64,000 nt of DNA from JAGVSR01 sp963708775 (GTDB lineage Bacteria > Pseudomonadota > Alphaproteobacteria > Rhizobiales > Hyphomicrobiaceae). A program made the position numbers and the translations under genes. Below are positions 16,256 to 24,395 of this stretch, piece after piece. Numbering within the stretch: position 1 is the stretch's first letter; each line of letters starts with the position of its first letter. The stretch covers positions 124,001 through 188,000 of the forward strand of contig CAVPTI010000020.1 of assembly GCA_963708775.1 (NCBI GenBank). Reading direction: 5' to 3'. Under the pieces are notes generated by a model that had not been told where the DNA came from, made no database searches, and saw only the letters and a list, made by a program, of their open reading frames with translations.

Positions 16256-16942
16256 ATGACCACCGGCTCTTCCTCCATCGATTACGAAACGTTGCAGAGC
16301 GAAGCCATGCGTGGCGTCGTGCGCGCGGTGCTTGCCCGAACGGCCAAATCCGGTCTTCCCGGCGACCATCACTTCTACATTTCCTTCGATACCACCGTTC
16401 CGGGCGTTAGCCTTTCGAAGCGGCTGAAGGAAAAGTACCCCACGGAAATGACCATCGTGCTTCAGCACCGGTTCTGGGACCTTATCGTCACGGAAGAACG
16501 GTTCGAGGTGAAGCTGACATTCGATGGCATCCCGGAACGCCTTGTGGTGCCATTCGCGGCCCTGAAGGTATTTTTTGATCCGTCCGTCCGTTACGGTTTG
16601 CAATTTGAAGATTCCGAATTGTCGATGCGCTCGCAATCCATTGCCTCGAATTCTTATGACGACGATCCTGCAACGCCCATTTCCGGTCGGTCCCCACCCA
16701 AAAAGCCGCGCGCGCCACGCAAACCGAAGTCCGAGCGAGAGCCTGCCGGAAACGCAGCGGCGGAAAACATCTCGGAAGTGCCGCGCATTCCTGCTGCGTC
16801 TCCGCCTAAGTCGAACAAGCCTGCCACCGCGCCTCAAGCCGAGATCCCGGCTGCCGCTTCGGCGTCGGCTGGCGATGATCCGAATTCCGAGAGTTCCAGC
16901 GGCGCGCAGATCCTGAGCCTCGATCAGTTCCGCAAGAAGTAA
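16256..16942 (+). CDS. sspB: SspB, ClpXP adaptor for ssrA-tagged proteins
   Basis: This 228-residue protein has the alphaproteobacterial SspB fold in its first 140 residues ('DYETLQSEAMRGVVRAVL', 'HHFYISFDTTVPGVSLS', 'MTIVLQHRFWDLIV', 'FGVKL'-like 'FEVKLTFDGIPERLVVPF'). A long disordered Pro/Ala/Ser/Lys linker follows, ending in 'QILSLDQFRKK', which by family analogy is the ClpX-docking tail. SspB captures ssrA-tagged proteins and delivers them to ClpXP. The gene begins about 75 bp after the tmRNA gene on the same strand, so tag and adaptor are neighbours. Confidence 0.94.
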   Translation: MTTGSSSIDYETLQSEAMRGVVRAVLARTAKSGLPGDHHFYISFDTTVPGVSLSKRLKEKYPTEMTIVLQHRFWDLIVTEERFEVKLTFDGIPERLVVPFAALKVFFDPSVRYGLQFEDSELSMRSQSIASNSYDDDPATPISGRSPPKKPRAPRKPKSEREPAGNAAAENISEVPRIPAASPPKSNKPATAPQAEIPAAASASAGDDPNSESSSGAQILSLDQFRKK

Positions 16943-16960
16943 GCGCGCCGCTTGGATGGC

Positions 16961-17227
16961 TCAGCCGGTATTGCGCGGGTTTGATGTCATCGGCTTTTCG
17001 ATCGAGGGCGTCTGTGCGTTGCTGTCTTGTTCGTAAGGGCGGAATTCCAATTCCAGCCGCCCGTTTGACAATTCCGAACATTCGACGCTCGCCACGAACG
17101 GGTCGGCGGCTTCCAGATCGGCGGCCGCACGGCAGTGCGCCGCCGTCTGCATGGGCTTGACCTGCACGGTTGCGTCGCCGTTCGGCATTGCAAGCGTGAT
17201 GATCATGACGATGACGGGAGTTCCCAT
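16961..17227 (-). CDS. Small hypothetical protein
   Basis: An 88-residue frame begins at ATG 17227, with GAAGGA 8 nt upstream as a good ribosome-binding site. A longer version to 17374 lacks such a signal. The protein has a short hydrophobic start ('VIVMIITLAM'), two Cys about 27 residues apart (residues 31 and 49), and an acidic middle. I recognise no family. It is convergent with sspB and divergent from fumC. A small exported or membrane-associated protein is possible but unproven. Confidence 0.5.
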   Translation of the reverse strand: MGTPVIVMIITLAMPNGDATVQVKPMQTAAHCRAAADLEAADPFVASVECSELSNGRLELEFRPYEQDSNAQTPSIEKPMTSNPRNTG

Positions 17228-17430
17228 GGGCGTGATCCTTCGTTTGGGAATGAAAGGCCCGAGGTCGAGCCCGCCCGCTCCACCTCTCTCGACGCAATGC
17301 CACTGACGCTCGGTGTTGGCCCCGCACAGGCCGTTGCCGCTCGCGCCTCCCGCCCGGAATCGCTGCACGACCACGCCTCACGTGGCCCGCAAAAAGTGGC
17401 CGCAAAAAGAGCGGGATAGACATCTTGGGA

Positions 17431-17490
17431 CGATAACACGCCGTCAGAGACGCTTCGTCTGATGACCTTCGGTTTGGAGGCGTGCTATCG
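17431..17490 (+). repeat. Inverted repeat in the fumC leader
   Basis: CGATAACACGCC (17431-17442) and GGCGTGCTATCG (17479-17490) are complementary at 11 of 12 positions. They enclose a smaller hairpin built on AGACG/CGTCT. The structure ends 57 bp before the fumC start. The neighbourhood (17228-17547) otherwise holds no gene. It may be a structured 5' leader or a small RNA. Confidence 0.6.
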
Positions 17491-17547
17491 GCACGGGTCA
17501 TGAGGGGAGTACACGCTCTCCATGGCTCCAACGACCGCAGGCCGCTG

Positions 17548-18949
17548 ATGAACACCAAGAGCACGCGCACCGAGACGGATACTTTTGGACCCATCGAGGT
17601 GGCCGACGACCGGTATTGGGGCGCCCAGGCGGAGCGCTCGCTCGGCAACTTCAAGATTGGCTGGGAAAAGCAGCCCAAGCCCATCGTCCGCGCGCTCGGC
17701 ATCGTGAAGCAGGCGGCCGCCATCACCAACATGGCGCTCGGCAAGCTCGATCCGAAGCTCGGCGAGGTGATCGTCAAAGCCTCGCAAGAGGTGATCGACG
17801 GCCATCTCGACGATCATTTCCCGCTCGTCGTCTGGCAGACGGGCTCGGGCACGCAGTCGAACATGAATGCGAACGAGGTGATCTCCAACCGCGCCATTGA
17901 AATGCTCGGCGGCACGGTCGGCTCCAAAAAGCCGGTTCATCCGAACGACCACGTCAACATGAGCCAGTCGTCGAACGATACGTTTCCGACGGCGATGCAC
18001 GTCGCTTGCGCGGAAGAGGTGGTGCACCGGCTGATCCCAGCGCTCGAGCATCTGCATAAGGCGCTCGATGCCAAAGCCAAGGCTTGGGCTCACATCATCA
18101 AGATCGGGCGCACGCATACGCAGGACGCGACGCCGGTGACGTTGGGGCAGGAATTCTCCGGCTACGCCAAGCAGATCGAGAACGGCATCGCGCGCATCAA
18201 GCTGACGCTGCCGTCGCTGATGGAATTGGCGCAGGGCGGGACCGCGGTGGGAACAGGGCTTGCCTCGCCTGTAGGATTTGCCGAGCGCGTCGCCGCCGAG
18301 ATCGCCACGCTGACCGGACTGCCGTTCACGTCGGCTCCGAACAAATTCGAGGCGCTGGCCGCGCACGACGCCATGGTGATGACGCCATGGTGCAATCACG
18401 ACCGTGGCGATGAGCTGCTTCAAGATCGCGAACGACATTCGCTTTCTCGGTTCGGGGCCGCGATCGGGTCTGGGCGAATTGGCATTGCCCGAAAACGAGC
18501 CGGGCTCATCAATCATGCCGGGCAAGGTGAACCCAACGCAGTGCGAGGCGCTGACACAGGTGGCCGCGCACATCCATGGCAACAACGCGGCCATTGGCTT
18601 TGCAGGCAGCCAGGGCCACTTCGAACTGAACGTCTTCAATCCGATGATGGCGTACAATTTCCTGCAATCAACGCGGTTGCTCGCGGATGCGGCGATCTCG
18701 TTCACGGACAACTGCGTCGTGGGTATCGAGCCGCGCCTGGACAACATCGAGAAGGGTTTGTCCAATTCGCTGATGCTCGTGACGCCGCTTAAGGAAAAGT
18801 ACGGCTACGACCGCGCCGCGAAGATTGCCAAGACCGCCCACAAGAACGGCACCACGCTGCGCGAGGAAGCCATCAAGGACGGCATCCCGGCGGAGGATTT
18901 CGACCATATCGTTCGGCCGGAAAAAATGATCGGCCCGGATCCTGTTTAA
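17548..18949 (+). CDS. fumC: Fumarate hydratase class II (reading frame broken near 18385)
   Basis: FumC interconverts fumarate and malate in the TCA cycle. The frame from ATG 17548 encodes the N-terminal part ('QTGSGTQSNMNANEVISNRA', 'HPNDHVNMSQSSNDTFPTAMH', 'IGRTHTQDATPVTLGQEFSG') up to 'EALAAHDAMVMT'. The C-terminal part is in another frame ('CFKIANDIRFLGSGPRSGLG', 'GSSIMPGKVNPTQCEALT' with the catalytic serine loop) to the stop at 18949. Removing one C from the CC at 18385-18386 restores the expected 'AAHDAMVMTHGAITTVAMSC'. The rest is full length and well conserved (about 466 residues), so a sequencing error is more likely than decay. A longer GTG start at 17482 is not supported by homology. 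Confidence 0.93.
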
Positions 18950-18966
18950 GAAACTTGCAGGCAGGT

Positions 18967-18996
18967 TTGACGGTGCGGCGTGATCTCCCCTACACT
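18967..18996 (+). promoter_or_regulatory. Candidate promoter of ccdAB
   Basis: TTGACG (18967-18972), an 18-bp spacer and TACACT (18991-18996) form a plausible sigma-70 promoter 27 bp before the ccdA ATG. This supports transcription of the toxin-antitoxin operon independent of fumC. Confidence 0.5.
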
Positions 18997-19022
18997 CGCG
19001 TCGCAACGTAGGACGTCTCATC

Positions 19023-19253
19023 ATGGCCGAGGGCAAACACGGCAAGACGATCGTAGAAGTCGAGATCGACGCAGATCTTGCTGCGCGAGCTGCGGTGGAG
19101 GGTGTCAATCTCTCGGCGACTTTGGAAGAGGCGCTGCTGAGGAAGCAATCGATTGACCAGGCGCAGTGGCGGCAGGAGAACCGCGCCGCAGTGGAAGCCT
19201 GGAACACTCTCATCGAACGTGAAGGCCTGTGGGCTGAGAAGTATCGAGACTGA
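19023..19253 (+). CDS. ccdA: CcdA-type antitoxin
   Basis: This 76-residue protein has an N-terminal beta-strand ('KTIVEVEIDADLAARAAVEG') and helices forming a ribbon-helix-helix DNA-binding region. The acidic C-terminus 'AAVEAWNTLIEREGLWAEKYRD' matches the CcdA toxin-neutralising tail, including the conserved 'W...ENR.A...N..IE..G' pattern. It would bind CcdB and repress its own promoter. The ccdB gene starts 3 nt after its stop. Confidence 0.9.
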   Translation: MAEGKHGKTIVEVEIDADLAARAAVEGVNLSATLEEALLRKQSIDQAQWRQENRAAVEAWNTLIEREGLWAEKYRD

Positions 19254-19256
19254 GAA

Positions 19257-19550
19257 ATGGAGCAGTACGACGTCTATCGGTTGCGCCGCGGAGACGTCGT
19301 CGTGATCCTCCAGCACGATACATATCGTGACTTTGGGACGCGCATTGTCGCACCGCTCATCAGCGGCAGCGGCGCTAAACTCGCGACCAGTCTCAATCCG
19401 ATCTTGAGTCATGCCGGCCGCGAATGGGTACTCGCTACTCATCTGATGAGCGTGGTGACCGTATCAGATATTAAAGAGAACCTCGGCTCGATCGCCGAAC
19501 AGGATGATGCGATCAAGCGCGCAGTCGATCAGTTATTCCTCGGGATATGA
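19257..19550 (+). CDS. ccdB: CcdB-type gyrase toxin
   Basis: This 97-residue protein matches CcdB throughout: 'YDVYRLRRGDVVVILQHD', 'RIVAPLIS', 'LNPIL', 'WVLATHLMSVVTVSDI' and the C-terminus 'AVDQLFLGI'. CcdB poisons DNA gyrase. In the F-plasmid toxin the last residues Trp-Gly-Ile are needed for killing; here the Trp is Leu while Gly-Ile is kept, as the Trp also varies in other chromosomal CcdB proteins. Toxicity is therefore uncertain. It is paired with ccdA and followed by DUF4169 and ribbon-helix-helix genes. Confidence 0.9.
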   Translation: MEQYDVYRLRRGDVVVILQHDTYRDFGTRIVAPLISGSGAKLATSLNPILSHAGREWVLATHLMSVVTVSDIKENLGSIAEQDDAIKRAVDQLFLGI

Positions 19551-19556
19551 GCAACC

Positions 19557-19799
19557 ATGACCGCCGAGATCATCAATCTCAACAAGGTGCGAAAGGCGAA
19601 GGAGCGTGCCGAAAAGGAGCGCTTGGCGGAGGCAAACCGCATTCGGCACGGGCGCACCAAGGCCGAGCGCGAGCAGCAGGATGCTCTGCGCACCATCGAC
19701 GAGGCTCATCTTGAAGGGTCGCGGCGCGAGGCGCCTCGTGACGGCTACAAGCGCAGCGGGGAGACCGAGGAGGACCTCGATCCCGGCAGCGTGTCGTGA
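19557..19799 (+). CDS. DUF4169 family protein
   Basis: This 80-residue, very basic and acidic helical protein matches DUF4169: 'EIINLNKVRKAKERAEKERL' then 'ANRIRHGRTKAEREQQDA'. It is probably a single long charged helix. DUF4169 genes commonly precede a ribbon-helix-helix gene, as here. Function is unknown. It starts 6 nt after ccdB and its stop overlaps the next GTG start. Confidence 0.88.
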   Translation: MTAEIINLNKVRKAKERAEKERLAEANRIRHGRTKAEREQQDALRTIDEAHLEGSRREAPRDGYKRSGETEEDLDPGSVS

Positions 19800-20044
19800 C
19801 ACGGCCGGTGAAGCGGTCGTTTTCGCTGCGCGGCCATCAGACGTCGATCTCGCTCGAACAACCGTTCTGGGATGCGCTGAAGGAGGTTGCCGAGAAGGAA
19901 GGCAAGACGACAGCTGCCATCGTCGCCGAGATCGACGAAAAGCGCGGGAATTCGGGATTATCAGGTGCGGTGAGGATGTGGATCCTCGCCTATTTTCGCG
20001 GCCGCCATTCCGCGCTGAGCTACGACGGCGGCAACCGCGACTGA
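19796..20044 (+). CDS. Ribbon-helix-helix domain protein
   Basis: This 82-residue protein has a ribbon-helix-helix pattern ('VKRSFSLRGHQTSISLEQPF' followed by 'WDALKEVAEKEGKTTAAIVA'). The C-terminus 'LSGAVRMWILAYFRGRHS' is typical of the RHH_4 family of alphaproteobacteria. GTG at 19796 overlaps the TGA of the DUF4169 gene (GTGA), indicating coupling. It may regulate transcription, but the target is unknown. It is convergent with the asmA gene, whose stop is 16 bp away. Confidence 0.85.
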   Translation: MTRPVKRSFSLRGHQTSISLEQPFWDALKEVAEKEGKTTAAIVAEIDEKRGNSGLSGAVRMWILAYFRGRHSALSYDGGNRD

Positions 20045-20060
20045 GCCTAATGCGCCAAAA

Positions 20061-23000
20061 TTACTGGTAGGGGGAGATCTGGAAAGGCTGCCAGCTGTTG
20101 GCCGGCTTTTTCTTCGGCTGCGGCTGGGCTTGGACGCGCGGCTTGTTCTCAGGGGCCGGTTCGGTAGCGGGCGGTGGCGATGCGTCCACCGTCGCGGCGG
20201 CGTTTGGATCGATGGTGGCCGCGCCGTCGACGGGAACGGGCACAGGCTCGGCAGTGGACTGCGGCGGCTGCGGAGGCGTTCCAGGGAGCAACTTCTGCTC
20301 CAGTTCGCGCTGACGTCGCTGGCGTTCGGCTTCGGCGGCCTGCTGGCGTTCGCGTTCCCTGCGCGCGCGCTCTTCATCGAGCCGGCGCAGGCGCTCCAGT
20401 TCGTCGACGTCGCGTTCCATGCGGCGCACCGTCAGTTCGCGTTCGAGCGCTTCCGTTTCGATCGAGGGGGCGAGCGTGCCCACCTCGGCGAGGCGGCCCG
20501 CATAGACGACGGCGACCGGCGGCAGCAACGTGCGCGAGACGGGGACAGGAGCCGGAACGGACGCTGCGGCGGAGGTGCCTGCCGTCGCGGCGCCGGCGAC
20601 GCTCGGTTCGGCCCGGGTTCGCCCCTTGCCCTCGATCTTCCAGGCGCTGTCGAGAACTAACGTCTGCAAATCGAGCACGGTGTCGAACGTGGCGCGGCCT
20701 TCGGCGGTATCGACCTGCACGCGGTCGAGCTTCAGGAGGCCGTCTGCGATGGTCACCGGTACCGAGACCTTGCCGAGCTTCAACTGCGTGGCTTTGAGAG
20801 CGGATCGAACGGCATTTTGCAGCGGCTCGCCGGTCATGACGCCTTTTGCCTGAAGCGCTTGATCGGCGACTTCGGCCACGGCGCGCGGGGCCACGCCCGA
20901 CAGCGTCACGTCGCCGAGTTGCAAGGCGCCTTTGCCGGTCATGGACGCAATCATCGCTGCAGGCGAAAGCGCGCGGCCGTCAAACGAGACATCCAAGGAG
21001 GCCACGTCGCCGTCGATGGCGTCGTCAGCGCCGCTTTCCGCGCTGCCCTTGCTGGAGATCGAAATGCCGAGCTTGCCTGCAAGCGTGGCGCCGGCGGCCT
21101 GCTTCTGGAGCGTAAACGCCGAGACGGCCTTGCCACCGAGCATGGCCCCTTCCAGGCGTTCAACATCCAATTTGCCCGGTGCGAACACCACGTCGAAACG
21201 GGCGTCCTTCATGGCCAGACCAGGCTCCAGAGACAGCGATCTCACGCCGGCTTTGAGAGTGCCGGTGACGCCATCGAGCGCACTGAAATCGAAGGCCGCC
21301 TCGGGCCAGACCTTGGCGGGGGGAGCCGCGGCCACGGGGGCATCGGATTCGCCGCGGCGGCGGCGGGCGGGGGCAGCGGGCAATTCGATCGGGGCTTCAG
21401 CCTTGACAACAGGGGCGGCGGACAGCGCCGTCAAGAGACCCGGAAGCGAGGCTTTGTCGGCGGACAGATCGGCTTCAACCACCGCCGGCGTGCCGGAGTC
21501 GGCGGTCGCGGTGTAGGTCAGCACGCCCGACACCGCTGCATCGCCGATCTTCAGGGCAGGACTGGCCAGTGTCAGCTTGGTACCATCGTGCGCGGCGGCA
21601 ATCGTGCCTGAGACCGGCAGGCTCCCGGCACCGGCCCCTATCGAAAGACCGGCGAGCGTCAATACCCGGCCGAAATCCTGGGCTGCGACGCGGATGTCAC
21701 CCTTGGCCGTCGTTAACCCGGTGGCGGGAACCCTGACGCGGCCGTTGAACTCAAGTTCCACCGTTTCCGCACTGAGTTCCGCGACCGCAACCAATCCGTC
21801 GGCGGCCGTACCGGCTGCTTTGACGAAGACTTTGCCCGGGCGAGCCTCTCCGGTCTTGCTCTTCGTACCGGAGACCTGATCGAGGAAGCCGTACACGTCG
21901 GGTGTCTCGATTTGTGCTGTGATGTCGGCCGGCGCTGTCCGCCATTCGCCGCGTGCCGCGTCGATGCGTGCTTCGGCCACCACGCGTCCGCCGCGCAGCG
22001 TTCCGTCGAGCGTCACATCGACGGCTGCCTCCTTGCGCTCGCCGAATGAGAATGTGGTCGCGACACGCCACGGCGTAAGCCCCGACCAGCGGTTGATCTT
22101 GGCATCGACATCGGGCGGCAGATCGACAAGATCGGACAGCGCGGCCATGGCTTCCGCCGAGGGCGCTTCGATGACTCCGCGCAGGCTGCCGCTCGTTTTG
22201 TCTGGCACGTCGGCGGCAGATCCTTCCAGATCAACGGCTAGACCGCCTTTGGAAACAAACTTGAGTTTGGGCACCGTCAGAGCGCCCTTCTGCAGCGACA
22301 CGTCGAGATGCACATTTTCGAGCTTGCGCTCACCGTCGATCAACTGGCCGGCTTTGATGTCGAAGGATACGTCGGACCCGAAGAGGCCGTCGCCGGATTT
22401 GGCAGCTGCATCATTTGCAGCCGCATTGCTGCCACCGGTGATAAGCCGGCGCAGGCCGCGCAGACCCGGATTGCCCGGCCAGAGATCTTCCAGATCGATC
22501 GTCTCGCCTTCGAGAGCCACGGCGAGACGGCGCGGTTCGGTGAGACCGAGCCGAACTTCGCCCATAACAGGTGTGCCCGACACTTCCGCCGACGCGTCAG
22601 TCAATTCGATGGCGTTGTCGTCAAGCTTGAGATTGCCGGCAATGGCGAACGGACCGTCGCTGCGCGAGCGGCTGAAGGGATTATCGCCAAAGCCCCAGGT
22701 GGTGAACCGTGTCAGGCTCTGGCCCGAGAGGGCCATGGTGCCAGTGAAGGAGCGCGCGCCTTCCGCCCCATCCAGCACGCCGTCGAGAGCAAGGTTGGTG
22801 CCCCCGGGCAAGCTGGCGCGAACATCTTTCAATTCCAGCGGACCGCCCTTGCGCGACGCTTTGAGCTTCAAGTTGCTCACCGACTGCTTGCCAAGGCCGA
22901 CCTGATCGACAGCGATGGCGATATCGGTGCCGCCGGAGGCCGGCAACTCATCGACGAGGCGATCGAATAGCGTACGGGCAAGTTCCAGCGGAATGGCGCC

Positions 23001-24045
23001 GGGGGCAGTGGAAGCACTCGCCGTCAACTGGTCGAGATCAAGCCATTTGGAATTGAGCTCCAAATCGAGCTTCATCTGATCGGTCCAGGTGATTGACGAT
23101 CGCCCGGAGATCAGCTGCGGCAGGCCGCCCTGCTCCAAGGAGATCGCAATGTCGTCGAGTTTCACGCGGCCGGCTTCGGAGGCCACTTTCGCCGTCACGT
23201 CGAAAAAGGCATTCGGTTTGGCGGATTTGTCTTTCTGGTTCGGCAGGCTGCACGCCGGCTTCGGCTGCTGGGCTCACGGCAAAGCCGGCGGTGGAGATAC
23301 GCGCCGCCAGGGTCCCTTCGATCCTCACCGCATCCGCGAGATCGCGTGCCGTGCCTTCGAGGGTGTAGCTGTTGGTGGTGGCCGGAACGGTGACGTTGGT
23401 TTTGAAGCGCAGATCGCCGTTCGGGTCGCGAGGGGCTGTATTGAAGCGCACCTCGCGCTTCTCGCCATGCCAAAGCGCCGTGCCGCGATACCGGAACGGC
23501 CCTTCGGCCGTATCGGCGGAAACTTCGCCGTTGATGCCGTCGATACGGGCCAACTCGACGCCGTTGGGGCCGGAGAGTCCAAGGCTGCCGTCGATGACCG
23601 TAACGGAGCGGAACGTGATATCCTGCGGGACGAACGAGAACCGGCCCGGCGCCACCTTGAGTGAGGCGAGTGTCGTGCGTCCCTGGGCATCGATCGCCAA
23701 TTCCAAAACGGGTTTCACGATCTGCGCGTCGCGCGCTTCCACGATGCCCTTGAGCAGAGGGGGCACGGAAAGCCACATCGTGAATCCGTCGGCGCGGAAC
23801 AGCGGGCGGCCCGTTTCTTCGCCGATGGCCCCGCCAATGCGCAGTTTCTCTGCGTGCACATAGGGTGAGGGAAGCAACCGCAGGCTGACGTTGCCTTGCA
23901 CGCGCACTTCGCGGCCGAGCATACGCGAGGCTTCTTCCTCGAAAACACCGCGATAGCCGTTCCAGTCGACTACATAAGGCAAGCCGAACAGCGCCGCGAG
24001 CACGACGATCAAAAAGCCACCGATATAAACAAGCAGGTTGTTCAT
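20061..24045 (-). CDS. AsmA-family envelope protein (reading frame broken near 23240)
   Basis: This large protein of about 1,325 residues has an N-terminal membrane anchor (residues 4-24) followed by the AsmA signature ('VVDWNGYRGVFEEEASRMLG', 'REVRVQGNVSLRLLPSPYV'). Long periplasmic beta-rich repeats follow ('GTLAARISTAGFAV', many 'LDGxLRGG' segments), with a Pro/Arg/Gln-rich, partly coiled-coil C-terminus. AsmA-like proteins are thought to bridge the periplasm and move phospholipids or affect outer-membrane assembly. The N-terminal fragment covers 24045 to about 23240 and the C-terminal fragment about 23240 to 20061. One extra base near 'GCCGAACCAGAAAGAC' (minus strand) would explain the break, giving '..KDKSAKPNAFFDVTAKVAS'. 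It is divergent from uvrD. Confidence 0.85.
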
Positions 24046-24395
24046 GCGTCCGGTCTTGTCTGCACCAGGCCTTCAACGTCGATCGCGGGCACGCAGCACC
24101 AAATCACAAACCGCCCGTGGGCGCAACGAAACGCCTCATCGCCGTCAGCTTGGCCCCGCCTGAATGATGCCCACGCAAGCGTGCCGGAACTGAGACCAAA
24201 AGCGGCCGGTGCGAGGCGATGACAGACCATACCCGAAACACCCCTCATTCTGAACTGAAAAGCCTAGCATATCCCTCGAAACAGGGGTGGCGCGTCCCCA
24301 TATCCGTCGGGAGCTAAGGCGGCTTGCGGCCGCAAGCACATGTGGAGAACGCTGAGGGCCCATTCTGGCCACTCACTGCGTGGTATACGGGCTCT
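24046..24395. other. Divergent intergenic region (350 bp) between asmA and uvrD
   Basis: No gene is seen. It holds a perfect 16-bp palindrome GCTTGCGGCCGCAAGC at 24322-24337, about 60 bp before the uvrD start, and must contain promoters for both flanking genes. A TTG frame from 24324 would extend uvrD by 24 residues but has no homology support. Confidence 0.5.

Noticed and set aside
17485..18765. 426-codon minus-strand frame opposite fumC
   Set aside because: The conserved FumC motifs lie on the plus strand. The antisense frame is His/Arg/Leu-rich with no family pattern.
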